Of a stretch of 64,000 nucleotides of DNA, positions 33,479-42,468 are shown in pieces. The translations under genes and the position numbers were made by a program. The stretch lies in assembly GCF_027627455.1 (NCBI RefSeq), contig NZ_CP115483.1, positions 1,736,001 to 1,800,000 on the forward strand, read 5' to 3'. The notes below the pieces were generated by a model. It did not search any database. It was given only the letters and a program-made list of their open reading frames with translations, and had not been told where the DNA came from. Position 1 is the stretch's first letter, and every line of letters starts with the position of its first letter. The stretch comes from Sphingobacterium sp. SYP-B4668. GTDB lineage: Bacteria; Bacteroidota; Bacteroidia; Sphingobacteriales; Sphingobacteriaceae.

Positions 33479-34831
33479 ATGAACAAATTTACGAAAAGCT
33501 TTTTAACCTTTCTAGGCTTAATGTTATGTTTTGGCATAACAACCATTCAAGCACAACAGATTTACAAAGTCCAAATCAAGGATGAGATTGGTCCTAACGC
33601 TTGGCGGGTTTATAAAAACGCTTATCAAAATGCACTTGACGCTAAGGCAGACTATATTTTAATCGATATGGATACTTTTGGTGGAGCGGTTAATTATGCG
33701 GACTCTATCCGTAGTGCATTGTTGAATTCTAGTGTAAAGACTATTGTGTATATCAATCATAATGCAGCTTCGGCAGGTGCTTTGATTGCCATAGCGTCGG
33801 ACCATATCTTCATGCAGAAAGGTGCGAGTATAGGGGCGGCAAGTGTTGTGGATGCCAAAGGTGAAATATTACCCGAAAAGTATCAGTCTTATATGCGCGG
33901 TTTGATGCGTGCCACAGCCGAGGCCAAGGGAAGGGATCCAAGGATTGCCGAAGCATTTGTAGACCCGTCTATTTCTATACCTACGCTAAAGCCGGATGGC
34001 AAGCTCTTGACAATGACGGCTGGAGAGGCTGTAAAATCCGGTATAGCACAAGCAGAAGTCGTTTCAGAAAAAGATATCTTTGTCGCGCTCAAGTTCGAAA
34101 AACCTGTGGTAACACAACATAAAACGACTGTGGTAGATGCCATTATTGGGTTTTTAATTAATCCAATGGTGAGTGGTGTATTGATATTGTTGATTATTGG
34201 AGGAATCTATGCGGAAATGCAAACGCCGGGTATTGGATTTGCATTGGTCGTCGCCCTAGTGGCCGGAGCATTATTTTTTGCACCTTTGTATATGGAGGGG
34301 CTTGCCGCACATTGGGAGATAGCTCTATTTATAATTGGTATTGTGTTGATCGCTTTGGAGATCTTTGTGATTCCGGGGTTTGGAGTTGCAGGTGTGCTGG
34401 GCATTCTTTGTCTGGTATGTGGACTTGCCTTTAGCATGGTGTCCAATGATTATTTTGATTTTAAATTAGCGCATCCAGGGATGCTTTTTAATTCGTTTAT
34501 GATTGTAATTGGTTCAATGATATTAGCCGTCATATTGATGGTGATTTTTGGGAAGAATATTTTGAAGTCTTCTGCTTTTAAAAGATTGGTGCTCCAAGAT
34601 GAGCAAAAATCAGACGAAGGGTATACCTCTTCTATCCATAAAACTAGTCTACTGCATAAACAGGGTGTCGCGAAGACAGTGCTAAGACCTTCCGGTAAGA
34701 TTGAAATCGAAGGGGTGTGGTATGATGCGGTGGCCTTAGATGGATTTATCGAGGTGGGGGCACAGGTTTATGTAGAAAAGCATGAAAATTATAATCTCTT
34801 CGTCCGTAAAATAGAGGAATTGGATGCATAA
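33479..34831 (+). CDS. NfeD-family membrane-bound ClpP-class protease
   Basis: This 450-residue protein has a signal peptide (to about Ala25), a ClpP/crotonase-fold serine protease domain and a C-terminal membrane and NfeD OB-fold domain. The catalytic Ser98 lies in NHNAASAGALIAIA and the lysine base Lys134 in EKYQSYMRG, forming the Ser-Lys dyad of the archaeal homologue. Helices span about residues 230-330, and the NfeD-type beta barrel about 370-450. Such proteins are linked to membrane stomatin homologues and stress response. No stomatin gene is adjacent here. It shares a bidirectional terminator with the porin gene on the other strand. Confidence 0.93.
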   Translation: MNKFTKSFLTFLGLMLCFGITTIQAQQIYKVQIKDEIGPNAWRVYKNAYQNALDAKADYILIDMDTFGGAVNYADSIRSALLNSSVKTIVYINHNAASAGALIAIASDHIFMQKGASIGAASVVDAKGEILPEKYQSYMRGLMRATAEAKGRDPRIAEAFVDPSISIPTLKPDGKLLTMTAGEAVKSGIAQAEVVSEKDIFVALKFEKPVVTQHKTTVVDAIIGFLINPMVSGVLILLIIGGIYAEMQTPGIGFALVVALVAGALFFAPLYMEGLAAHWEIALFIIGIVLIALEIFVIPGFGVAGVLGILCLVCGLAFSMVSNDYFDFKLAHPGMLFNSFMIVIGSMILAVILMVIFGKNILKSSAFKRLVLQDEQKSDEGYTSSIHKTSLLHKQGVAKTVLRPSGKIEIEGVWYDAVALDGFIEVGAQVYVEKHENYNLFVRKIEELDA

Positions 34832-34832
34832 T

Positions 34833-34879
34833 TATAAAAAAGAATGGGCTACTTGTTTAGGTAGCCCATTCTTTTTTAT
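34833..34879. terminator. Bidirectional terminator between NfeD and porin genes
   Basis: A near-perfect stem of 19 bases (ATAAAAAAGAATGGGCTAC and complement) with a short loop has A/T runs at both ends. It lies two bases after NfeD and 13 bases from the stop of the convergent porin gene. Confidence 0.87.
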
Positions 34880-34891
34880 AATTATACGTTA

Positions 34892-36451
34892 CTAGAACTT
34901 TGCGCCTAAGGTCAAGACTGCACTTGTACGATTATTCTTGATTTCGGCTACTGGACTGGCGCCACCCCAAAATTCTTCGTCAAATACATATGGACTTTCG
35001 TAATGTTTGAACCTGTCTTGTACCACCGCTAAATCTAAGTATAGCGCGTTTGTGAGCTTTAACCCAAGTCCAACAGAGCCTGAGTAGTGACTATAGTCAG
35101 CATTTTTGTATGGGTTTCCGTAATAATTGAAACCGGCACGACCACTTAATATGTTGGTAATTAGGTATTCTCCACCGATTCTTGCATTAATCGCAGCTTT
35201 GTAAGTGTCTTTTACAGAGGCCTTCATGTTGTCTTCGAATTGTTGATCCGGAAAATTGATGGACCTGAATCGAGTAGTCGAATAGTCTGTCAAATCAGCA
35301 TCTACTGTAAGTAGACCTCTTGGGAAAAATTTGGTGACCCCTAAGCTATATTCAAATGGTGTAATGATGCGAATATCATCTGGAGACTGATCTTTGATTT
35401 GAGCTCCTTGTAACGCCGTTCCGCTGCCTGTGTAGATAAAGTCTGTTGTGAAGAATTTGTCGTCTTGCACCGTAAGCCAGGTCGGTGTTTTAATCGTGAC
35501 ACCTAAATTCCAGTCTACAGCTGGTTTGTAAATCATACCTAGTTTAAAGTCGAATCCCGAACCTTCGGAATGTTGGTCAAGATAATCGTCCACAGCATAT
35601 GCAACATCGAGATACTTGTTTTCTAATTTTGTAGGATCTAAGAATACGGAGTTTGGATTTTCGGCCTTAACTTCTGCCGCATTTTTGGTTGTGCCTTCTT
35701 CCGTAAATCGTTGATAAGTCGTGTACCGGAAAGATGTCATCGAAAAAGTAGCTCCGATGAACAATGTATTGCTGTAGTTCGCTCCGAAGGATAGCGAGGT
35801 CTTTGAGCGATCTCCTTTGGTAATCAATTCATTTTCTTGATACTTGTCGCCATTCTGTTTTGCGATAGGGAAATAACCCGATTTATCAATGTCAGGATAG
35901 CCAGTGATAAATTTGGAGCCAATGAGACTTCTTTCCCAATCCGAATTTGGCGAGCGATAGGCATCGTCGGAAAAGAACTGGCCTATCGTACTTTCGGGAT
36001 TGGTGCCGGAGTAAAAAACCTTCTCTGCGAAGTTGTTGGTCTTGTCGTAGCTAAGTCCCACATTGAAGTTTAACCATCCCTGAGTTAAATCATCACCTAT
36101 ACCTCTTGCAGATGGAAAATGAAAGACAGCCCCTGCATTATCAATCTGAAAACGGTTTTGATCTCTGGAATTATTCTGGCCAAAGTAATTTGTCTTGGCG
36201 TTGTTATTAAAGTAATTAAAGGTTACAGCAATGTCAGATTGACCAAAGAAACCCAAACCAGCTGGATTGCCTGATATGGAGCTGATGTCACCACCTAAGG
36301 CTGTCTGTACATTACCCATTCCTTTGAAGCGTGCTGTACCTCCTTTATATTCCTGAGAAAAAAGAAGGGCTTCTTTGTTGAATTGTCCATGGGCAGTTCC
36401 CAGGACACCTGCAATAAATAGAGTTGAGCTTAGTAAATGTTTTAAATTCAT
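34892..36451 (-). CDS. FadL/OmpP1-like outer-membrane protein
   Basis: The 519-residue product from ATG 36451 has a signal peptide ending AHGQ and a long beta-barrel. The N-terminal region (RFKGMGNVQTALGGDISSISGNPAGLGFFG, given here by its core TALGGDISSISGNPAG) is the hatch motif typical of FadL/OmpP1/TodX family transporters for hydrophobic compounds. It ends in a C-terminal Phe (LGAKF), the usual barrel ending. The upstream extension to 36496 does not start a signal peptide. It lies after a hairpin that separates it from the Ser/Arg-rich lipoprotein gene. Confidence 0.88.
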   Translation of the reverse strand: MNLKHLLSSTLFIAGVLGTAHGQFNKEALLFSQEYKGGTARFKGMGNVQTALGGDISSISGNPAGLGFFGQSDIAVTFNYFNNNAKTNYFGQNNSRDQNRFQIDNAGAVFHFPSARGIGDDLTQGWLNFNVGLSYDKTNNFAEKVFYSGTNPESTIGQFFSDDAYRSPNSDWERSLIGSKFITGYPDIDKSGYFPIAKQNGDKYQENELITKGDRSKTSLSFGANYSNTLFIGATFSMTSFRYTTYQRFTEEGTTKNAAEVKAENPNSVFLDPTKLENKYLDVAYAVDDYLDQHSEGSGFDFKLGMIYKPAVDWNLGVTIKTPTWLTVQDDKFFTTDFIYTGSGTALQGAQIKDQSPDDIRIITPFEYSLGVTKFFPRGLLTVDADLTDYSTTRFRSINFPDQQFEDNMKASVKDTYKAAINARIGGEYLITNILSGRAGFNYYGNPYKNADYSHYSGSVGLGLKLTNALYLDLAVVQDRFKHYESPYVFDEEFWGGASPVAEIKNNRTSAVLTLGAKF

Positions 36452-36480
36452 GTATCTGATATAATTTACATCATTGGATG

Positions 36481-36527
36481 ACAAAATAATAGTCAATACG
36501 CTTGATGCATATTGACTATTATTTTGT
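36481..36527 (-). terminator. Hairpin between the Ser/Arg-rich gene and the porin gene
   Basis: A perfect 18-base stem (ACAAAATAATAGTCAATA and complement) with an 11-base loop lies ten bases past the Ser/Arg-rich stop codon. It is A/T-rich and lacks a long T run, so it may be a weak terminator or a processing site. Confidence 0.65.
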
Positions 36528-36537
36528 TATTGGATAA

Positions 36538-37680
36538 TTAACGAGATCTTGTAGAACGGCTTGAGGCACCACCTCCACTGCTTCCTCTTGAAGAGCTTCC
36601 GCTGCTCACACCAGATGACCTACCTGATGAAGATGAAGGCGTATACGAAGGTCTCGATGCAGGTTCAGATGATCTGCCTGTAGACCGACTGGAAGGTGCA
36701 CTGCGAGTTTCAGCAGGACGTGAAGTAGGGTTTGTCGAGCGAGAACTAGGACTTGTAGAACGAGAGCTTGGCGTAGCACGCTCTGTTGAACGGGTTCTAG
36801 TCGAGCTAGATGGGTAAGTGGCCCTATTGTTGTCCCTTGATGTTGTGCCATTGTTGTAGCTGTCTCTTGTACGGCTAGAACGATCCGAAGTCACGGCTCC
36901 ATTGGTACTACGGTTTGAACTTCGTACCTCTCCGCTTCTTGAGCGTGTAGTGGCACCTGTGATACGACCGTTTGCATCTCTGCTTACAGCTGTTCCTCTA
37001 CCACCACTTCTAGCTGTTGCCGATCGATTTGAGGTATTTCTATAGCTTGAGCTTCTGGCAGAACCTCTACCGCTGGTATATGTATTTCTATAAGCAGTAG
37101 AACGATTGGAGGCTACGCGATGACCGCCACCCCAATAGTGATTGTGTCCGCCACCATAATATCCGCCACCATAGTAAGGATGTCCCCATGAATTGTAATA
37201 CGAGTTGTATCCCCAATAGTTGCCCCAACCATAGCCAGGATATCCACCCCAACCATAGTAGGCGGGACCCCAAGGATTATATCCCCAGTTGAAACCAAGA
37301 GACCAACCTCCACCAAACCCGAATCCTACTCCTAGGCCGAATCCACTATAACCATACCATGGATCGAACCATGGGTCGTAGTAGGACATTCCAGGAGCGG
37401 CATAATAGAAGCGATTGATTCTATTTGCATACTCCAATTCTCCTATGTCATCGTTGTATTCTTCGTCTGAATACTCATCTGAATAGTAGCCTTCATCACG
37501 CTGTACATATTGATCTTCGTCGGTATAATAATAATCTGGACTCTGATATACCCGTTGAGCTTTAGATTGGTTATTATAGACATCATCCCTGTAGGTGATT
37601 TGCTTGCTGGTTGAACAAGAGCTGAGTGCGAGCACAGCAACTAACGTCAACCCACCGAATAATAATCTATTTTTTTTCAT
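36538..37680 (-). CDS. Low-complexity Gly/Tyr then Ser/Arg-rich lipoprotein
   Basis: This 380-residue protein has a lipobox (ALSSC, Cys22), an acidic Tyr/Asp/Glu-rich segment (about 40-85), a Gly/Tyr/Trp-rich central segment (about 95-190, repeated WGGYPGY-like units) and a Ser/Arg/Thr-rich tail (about 195-380) built of SRST, SSRST and NRST-like repeats. No folded domain is recognised. It should be an exported, largely disordered, highly basic-tailed surface lipoprotein. It is divergent from proS. Similar vitellogenin-like annotated proteins are seen in related genomes, without a known function. Confidence 0.82.
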   Translation of the reverse strand: MKKNRLLFGGLTLVAVLALSSCSTSKQITYRDDVYNNQSKAQRVYQSPDYYYTDEDQYVQRDEGYYSDEYSDEEYNDDIGELEYANRINRFYYAAPGMSYYDPWFDPWYGYSGFGLGVGFGFGGGWSLGFNWGYNPWGPAYYGWGGYPGYGWGNYWGYNSYYNSWGHPYYGGGYYGGGHNHYWGGGHRVASNRSTAYRNTYTSGRGSARSSSYRNTSNRSATARSGGRGTAVSRDANGRITGATTRSRSGEVRSSNRSTNGAVTSDRSSRTRDSYNNGTTSRDNNRATYPSSSTRTRSTERATPSSRSTSPSSRSTNPTSRPAETRSAPSSRSTGRSSEPASRPSYTPSSSSGRSSGVSSGSSSRGSSGGGASSRSTRSR

Positions 37681-37823
37681 CTTAATTTTTTTTTATTCAT
37701 TTGTAATGAAGTTATCATGACCATCTCATACATGTTTGTGAGCGTATGCTCATGTTCGATTCATGATTTCCATGTCTGTTAACCTTCGACAATACATTCT
37801 AATTTACTATCTTAGACGCCAAA

Positions 37824-37881
37824 TTAAACGATTAGTTTAACGTAATTTGTAAAATATTTAAAATTACGGATTTTAATCCGT
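37824..37881. promoter_or_regulatory. Inverted repeats upstream of proS
   Basis: Two perfect repeats lie in the 261-base divergent spacer: TTAAAC-GATTA-GTTTAA (37824-37840) and ACGGATT-TT-AATCCGT (37866-37881). They could be operators or RNA hairpins in the proS leader. No regulator is identified, and the region is A/T-rich, so chance is possible. Confidence 0.3.
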
Positions 37882-37941
37882 TCGTATCTTATAAAGACGA
37901 GAATTAATCATAGAATGTTACAATTTTTTGAATAAATATAT

Positions 37942-39414
37942 ATGAGTAAAGGAATTACAAGCCGCGCTGAAGACTATTCGCAGTGGTACAACGATCTGGT
38001 AATTAAAGCAGATTTAGCCGAATATTCAGCCGTGAGAGGATGCATGGTCATCAAACCATACGGATATGGCATCTGGGAACGTATACAGGCCATTTTGGAT
38101 AAGAAATTTAAAGATACCGGTCACAGTAATGCGTACTTTCCTTTATTTATTCCTAAATCATTTTTTTCTAAAGAGGCTTCTCACGTAGAGGGGTTTGCAA
38201 CAGAATGCGCTGTTGTGACTCATTATAGGCTTAAGAATGACGGAAATGGCAATATCATTGTAGATGAAGACGCAAAATTGGAAGAGGAACTAATCGTGCG
38301 TCCTACTTCGGAAACTATTATTTGGAATACGTATAGAGGTTGGGTTGAATCCTATCGTGATCTTCCAATCTTGGTTAATCAGTGGGCCAATGTGGTTCGC
38401 TGGGAAATGCGTACACGTTTGTTTCTACGGACTGCAGAATTTTTGTGGCAAGAGGGACACACGGCCCATGCTACTGAGATAGAAGCTATTGAAGAGGCGG
38501 AAAGAATGTTGGATGTATACGCTGATTTTTCTGAAAAATATTTGGCAGTGCCTGTGATAAGAGGTAGGAAGACTGAAAATGAGCGATTTGCAGGGGCCTT
38601 GGATACCTATTGTATAGAAGCATTGATGCAAGATGGTAAAGCATTGCAGGCCGGTACATCACATTTTTTGGGACAGAATTTTGCCAAGGCATTTGACGTT
38701 AAATTCACTTCTAGAGAAGGAAAGCTTGAACATGTATGGGCTACCTCTTGGGGTGTTTCTACTCGATTAATGGGAGCCTTAATCATGGCACATTCGGATG
38801 ATCAAGGATTGGTATTGCCACCTATGTTGGCCCCTATTCAAGTGGTAATCGTACCTATCTATAAAACGGATGAAGAAAAGGCTAACATCGATGTATTTGT
38901 CAACCAGTTGATTTCCGAATTGAAAACAAAAGATATCTCGGTTAAATATGACGATCGTGATACCCAGCGTCCGGGATTTAAATTTGCGGAATGGGAATTG
39001 AAAGGCGTGCCTTTGCGAGTAGCGGTGGGATCGCGCGACATGCAAAATAAAACTGTCGAATTAGCAAGAAGGGATACCCAAACGAAAGAAACCGTGGCTC
39101 AGGAAGGGTTATCGGGACACATTACAACCCTACTGGACACCATCCAAGAAAATATCTTTCAAAAAGCGCTAGATTTTAGAGATGGACATATTACGGAAGT
39201 GAATTCCTACGAGGAGTTCAAAGAAGTATTGGAAACCAAAGGCGGATTTATCTCTTGTCATTGGGATGGAACAGTGGAGACTGAAAAGAGGGTCAAAGAG
39301 GAAACGAAAGCAACGATTAGATGTGTGCCTTTGGACGCGAAGGAAGAAGCCGGTGTCTGTATTTTTACGGGCAAGCCTTCGAATAAACGTGTTCTATTTG
39401 CAAAAGCGTATTAA
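37942..39414 (+). CDS. proS: Prolyl-tRNA synthetase
   Basis: ProS charges tRNA-Pro in the cytoplasm. The 490-residue protein is of the shorter archaeal/eukaryote-like type, without the bacterial INS editing insertion, as is usual in Bacteroidota. Class II motifs are present: motif 2-type [21 protein letters not shown] (around residues 154-174, cited in part) and motif 3 near [15 protein letters not shown] (about residues 271-285), followed by the anticodon-binding domain and a C-terminal zinc-type extension that ends [17 protein letters not shown]. The ATG 37942 lacks a clear Shine-Dalgarno, as is common in this phylum. Confidence 0.96.
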   Translation: MSKGITSRAEDYSQWYNDLVIKADLAEYSAVRGCMVIKPYGYGIWERIQAILDKKFKDTGHSNAYFPLFIPKSFFSKEASHVEGFATECAVVTHYRLKNDGNGNIIVDEDAKLEEELIVRPTSETIIWNTYRGWVESYRDLPILVNQWANVVRWEMRTRLFLRTAEFLWQEGHTAHATEIEAIEEAERMLDVYADFSEKYLAVPVIRGRKTENERFAGALDTYCIEALMQDGKALQAGTSHFLGQNFAKAFDVKFTSREGKLEHVWATSWGVSTRLMGALIMAHSDDQGLVLPPMLAPIQVVIVPIYKTDEEKANIDVFVNQLISELKTKDISVKYDDRDTQRPGFKFAEWELKGVPLRVAVGSRDMQNKTVELARRDTQTKETVAQEGLSGHITTLLDTIQENIFQKALDFRDGHITEVNSYEEFKEVLETKGGFISCHWDGTVETEKRVKEETKATIRCVPLDAKEEAGVCIFTGKPSNKRVLFAKAY

Positions 39415-39527
39415 CAGAAGTAAAAGTGTTATTGAGTTAGAAAGTTATCAAGTGATGGAAATCGATCAGAGTTACTTGGAGCTCTTTTTAATACGTTCAA
39501 TCACCATACGCCATACTAAATAACTAT

Positions 39528-40313
39528 ATGCGATATCTTATACTGGGTTGTGGTTGGGTAGGTCAATCTGTAGCTGACAAATGGTTGGCAGATGGGCATG
39601 AAGTTTGGGCTTCTACAACCTCCGTAGAAAAATACCATTGTCTTCAAGACAGTGGTATTTTTGCTTTTCAATATGATTTTGATACGAATGACCTTCCTGT
39701 TGAGGAAATGCCAGCAACTTTTGATTTTATTTTGGTAAGCATTCCAGCAACAAATCGTCATTCTGTTGAGGTGCTGAAGACAAGGTTTGAACACGTTCAT
39801 ACTTTTTTGGCCCGTCTCCATTATCAAAAACTAATTTTTCTAAGTTCTGTGGGAATTTATCCAGACATATCTGCTCGTATAGATGAAGCTAGTTTGGAGG
39901 AGGGCGATCTTAACGAAAAATTGAGGCTTGCAGAGCGTAGCATGCAACTGTTGAGCAATGCATATGTTTTCAGATTGGGAGGATTGTTTGGTAAGAATAG
40001 AATATTTGCCAAATATTTTGAGAATAGAGTATGCACTACTGGTGCTCAACGGGCAAATTTCGTTCATCTTGATGATGTCATGGCCTTGTTGGAATTGGCT
40101 TTTCGAAACTCTTTGCGTCAACCGATTTATAATCTTGTGGCACCCGAGCATCCATTGAAAAGGGATGTTGTCATCGCCTCTGCTCTAAAAAATAGTATGG
40201 CACTACCTAAATCCTTTCAAAATGACGAATCATTTCAGAAAGTAGTGCTTGGTGCGTTGTTACAAGACGAACTGAACTATACATTTAAATATCCTTCGCC
40301 ATTAGATTTCTAA
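39528..40313 (+). CDS. NAD(P)-dependent epimerase/dehydratase-like protein
   Basis: This 261-residue protein has a Rossmann fold of the extended SDR type with the dinucleotide motif ILGCGWVGQSV (residues 4-14) and an active-site-like SSVGIYPD (about residues 105-112). The usual Tyr-x3-Lys pair is not clear. It resembles the YeeZ/GDP-mannose-epimerase-like group of unknown substrate. It lies between proS and metB on the same strand and is followed by a hairpin terminator. Confidence 0.85.
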   Translation: MRYLILGCGWVGQSVADKWLADGHEVWASTTSVEKYHCLQDSGIFAFQYDFDTNDLPVEEMPATFDFILVSIPATNRHSVEVLKTRFEHVHTFLARLHYQKLIFLSSVGIYPDISARIDEASLEEGDLNEKLRLAERSMQLLSNAYVFRLGGLFGKNRIFAKYFENRVCTTGAQRANFVHLDDVMALLELAFRNSLRQPIYNLVAPEHPLKRDVVIASALKNSMALPKSFQNDESFQKVVLGALLQDELNYTFKYPSPLDF

Positions 40314-40335
40314 TACACGAGCGGCTAGCACTTTG

Positions 40336-40368
40336 ACTATGGCCCGTTTGGGCATAGTACTCTTTTTT
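40336..40368 (+). terminator. Terminator after the YeeZ-like gene
   Basis: The stem ACTATG-G-CCC / GGG-CATAGT has one bulged G and a GTTT loop, followed by ACTC and six T. Confidence 0.78.
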
Positions 40369-40492
40369 CCATTATTTACATTCTCTTTATCACATGTTTC
40401 GGAGACGAACATGAGCCCCTCGATAGCTTGGGTGACGGCTTGTGAATACAAAGCATTTTATCTAAGTTTACAACTTACTAATTCATTAGAAG

Positions 40493-41638
40493 ATGGCTTA
40501 TAAATTTGCGACAAAGGCTATTCATGCTGGTCAACAAGCTGATCCTACAACAGGTGCAGTAATGACACCGATATATCAAACCTCTACATATCAACAAGCT
40601 GCTCCGGGAGATCATAAGGGGTTTGAATATTCCCGAGGTACAAATCCTACGCGCAAAGCGTTGGAAGATTGTCTGGCGGCTCTGGAGAATGGTAAACATG
40701 GTTTAGCTTTTTCAAGTGGTATGGCAGCTACAGACTGTGTTTTACGTCTATTGAAGCCGGGAGATGAAGTGATTACAGGTGATGATCTCTACGGTGGTTC
40801 GTACCGCATTTTTACCAAAGTGTACGAACAATATGGTATTGTTTTTAAATTTGTCAACACCTCTGATGTCACGGAGGTAGAAAGGGCTATAACGGCTAAA
40901 ACCTCTCTTATTTGGGTGGAGACACCAACTAATCCGACGCTGAAATTAGCGGATATCGAAGCGATTGGCAAAGTGGCCAAAGCGGCCAATATCTTGTATG
41001 TGGTAGACAATACCTTTGCATCTCCTTATTTGCAGAACCCGTTGGATTTGGGAGCCGATATCGTGATGCATTCGGCGACGAAATACATCAATGGCCATTC
41101 AGATGTCGTAATGGGTGCGCTAGTACTGAATGACGATGATCTTTACAAAAAATTGTGGTTTTATTATAATGCAGTGGGAGGTACCCCGGGTCCCCAAGAC
41201 GCTTTTTTGGCCTTAAGAGGTATCAAGACTTTGCATCTACGCATGGAGGCACATTGTGCTAATGCTCGACAAGTGGCTACCTATCTAAAGAACCACCCTA
41301 AGATTGAAACGATCTATTGGCCTGGATTTGAGGATCACCCCGGGCACGAAGTGGCTAAGAAGCAGATGAAAGATTTTGGGGGGATGATTTCTATTGTATT
41401 GAAGGATGCTGATTTACAGGAAACATTCAGGATATCTTCACAATTTCAAGTTTTTACCCTTGCAGAATCATTGGGGGGAGTGGAGTCTCTGATCAACCAT
41501 CCAGCGACAATGACACATGGTTCCATCCCAAAAGAAGCACGTGAACGGGTTGGTGTCGTTGATAATTTGCTACGCTTATCTGTTGGAATCGAAGATGCGG
41601 ATGATTTAATAGCTGATTTAAAACAAGCGCTAGCTTAA
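40493..41638 (+). CDS. metB: Cystathionine gamma-synthase-like PLP enzyme
   Basis: This 381-residue cytosolic enzyme of the Cys/Met PLP family joins an activated homoserine with cysteine to form cystathionine in methionine synthesis, or is a close lyase relative. The PLP lysine is Lys197 in HSATKYINGHSD, with the family motifs YSRGTNPTR (46-54), SSGMAAT (74-80) and GG-SYRIF. From sequence alone, cystathionine gamma-synthase and cystathionine gamma-lyase are hard to separate. I see no SAM-riboswitch-like structure in the 180-base leader. It is followed by a strong hairpin. Confidence 0.88.
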   Translation: MAYKFATKAIHAGQQADPTTGAVMTPIYQTSTYQQAAPGDHKGFEYSRGTNPTRKALEDCLAALENGKHGLAFSSGMAATDCVLRLLKPGDEVITGDDLYGGSYRIFTKVYEQYGIVFKFVNTSDVTEVERAITAKTSLIWVETPTNPTLKLADIEAIGKVAKAANILYVVDNTFASPYLQNPLDLGADIVMHSATKYINGHSDVVMGALVLNDDDLYKKLWFYYNAVGGTPGPQDAFLALRGIKTLHLRMEAHCANARQVATYLKNHPKIETIYWPGFEDHPGHEVAKKQMKDFGGMISIVLKDADLQETFRISSQFQVFTLAESLGGVESLINHPATMTHGSIPKEARERVGVVDNLLRLSVGIEDADDLIADLKQALA

Positions 41639-41650
41639 AATATTATATTT

Positions 41651-41681
41651 ACACTCGCTTCGGTATCCGAAGCGAGTGTTC
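41651..41681 (+). terminator. Hairpin between metB and the TIGR02757 gene
   Basis: A perfect 13-base stem (ACACTCGCTTCGG and complement) encloses a TAT loop and is followed only by TTCT. The next start codon is ten bases further, so this may be a weak terminator or a stability element in a readthrough operon. Confidence 0.65.
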
Positions 41682-41689
41682 TATACCTT

Positions 41690-42466
41690 ATGTCTGATTT
41701 CAATCTTAAAGATTTCCTCGATCAAAAGGTCGATGAATATAATCATGTTGGGTTCATCCCTCACGACCCCATATCCATTCCACACTTATTTGTAGAACGG
41801 GAGAATATCGAAATTATGGGCTTTATTGCCTCAATCTTGGCTTGGGGCCAACGAAAGACCATCATCAATAAGTGTAAAGAATTAATCGATCGTATGGACG
41901 GGAACCCATATGATTTTGTCTTGCATCATCAAGAGACGGACCTGAAGCAATTGTTGGGGTTTAAGCATCGGACCTTTAATGATACCGATTTGTTGTATTT
42001 CATTTCTTTTTTCAAGTTTCACTATTCCCGATTCGATTCACTGGAAGATGCATTTTTAATAGGGCAAGAAGATAGTGAAGACGTGAATATCGAAAAATCC
42101 TTAAATGAATTTAAATCGTATTTTTTTTCGTTGCCGGATTTTCCTTTGCGAACTAGAAAGCACATTAGCGCACCAATTCAAAAGTCTACTGTCAAGCGGA
42201 TTAATATGTTCTTGAGGTGGATGGTACGCTGTGACAACAAAGGTGTGGACTTTGGTATCTGGACAAAAATTGCACCTAGCAAATTGATATGCCCATGTGA
42301 CCTACATGTAGAACGTGTAGCACGAAAATTTGGGCTGATAACCTATGATAAAGTAAATTGGAAGACAGCGATGGAGCTCACGGAGAATTTGAGGATATTA
42401 GATCCTAATGACCCGGTAAAGTATGATTTCGCGCTCTTCGGTTTGGGAGTCGAACGCGAAATGTAA
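41690..42466 (+). CDS. TIGR02757 family protein
   Basis: This 258-residue cytosolic protein matches the TIGR02757 family as remembered, with the region ENIEIMGFIASILAWGQRKTI near residue 40 (core GFIASILAWGQR), the long helical middle and the cysteine pair CPCD around residue 202. It belongs to a helix-hairpin-helix-like superfamily related to DNA glycosylases, but the function is unknown. It ends two bases before the stop of the convergent gap gene, with no terminator between. Confidence 0.85.
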   Translation: MSDFNLKDFLDQKVDEYNHVGFIPHDPISIPHLFVERENIEIMGFIASILAWGQRKTIINKCKELIDRMDGNPYDFVLHHQETDLKQLLGFKHRTFNDTDLLYFISFFKFHYSRFDSLEDAFLIGQEDSEDVNIEKSLNEFKSYFFSLPDFPLRTRKHISAPIQKSTVKRINMFLRWMVRCDNKGVDFGIWTKIAPSKLICPCDLHVERVARKFGLITYDKVNWKTAMELTENLRILDPNDPVKYDFALFGLGVEREM

Positions 42467-42468
42467 GA

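Noticed and set aside
36606..37640. Several repeat-rich open frames overlapping the Ser/Arg-rich gene
   Set aside because: They are alternative readings of the same low-complexity DNA; only the lipoprotein frame has a signal peptide and full length.
40314..40492. SAM or other riboswitch before metB
   Set aside because: Only the terminator hairpin of the preceding gene is seen; no four-way-junction pattern or conserved SAM-I core is present.
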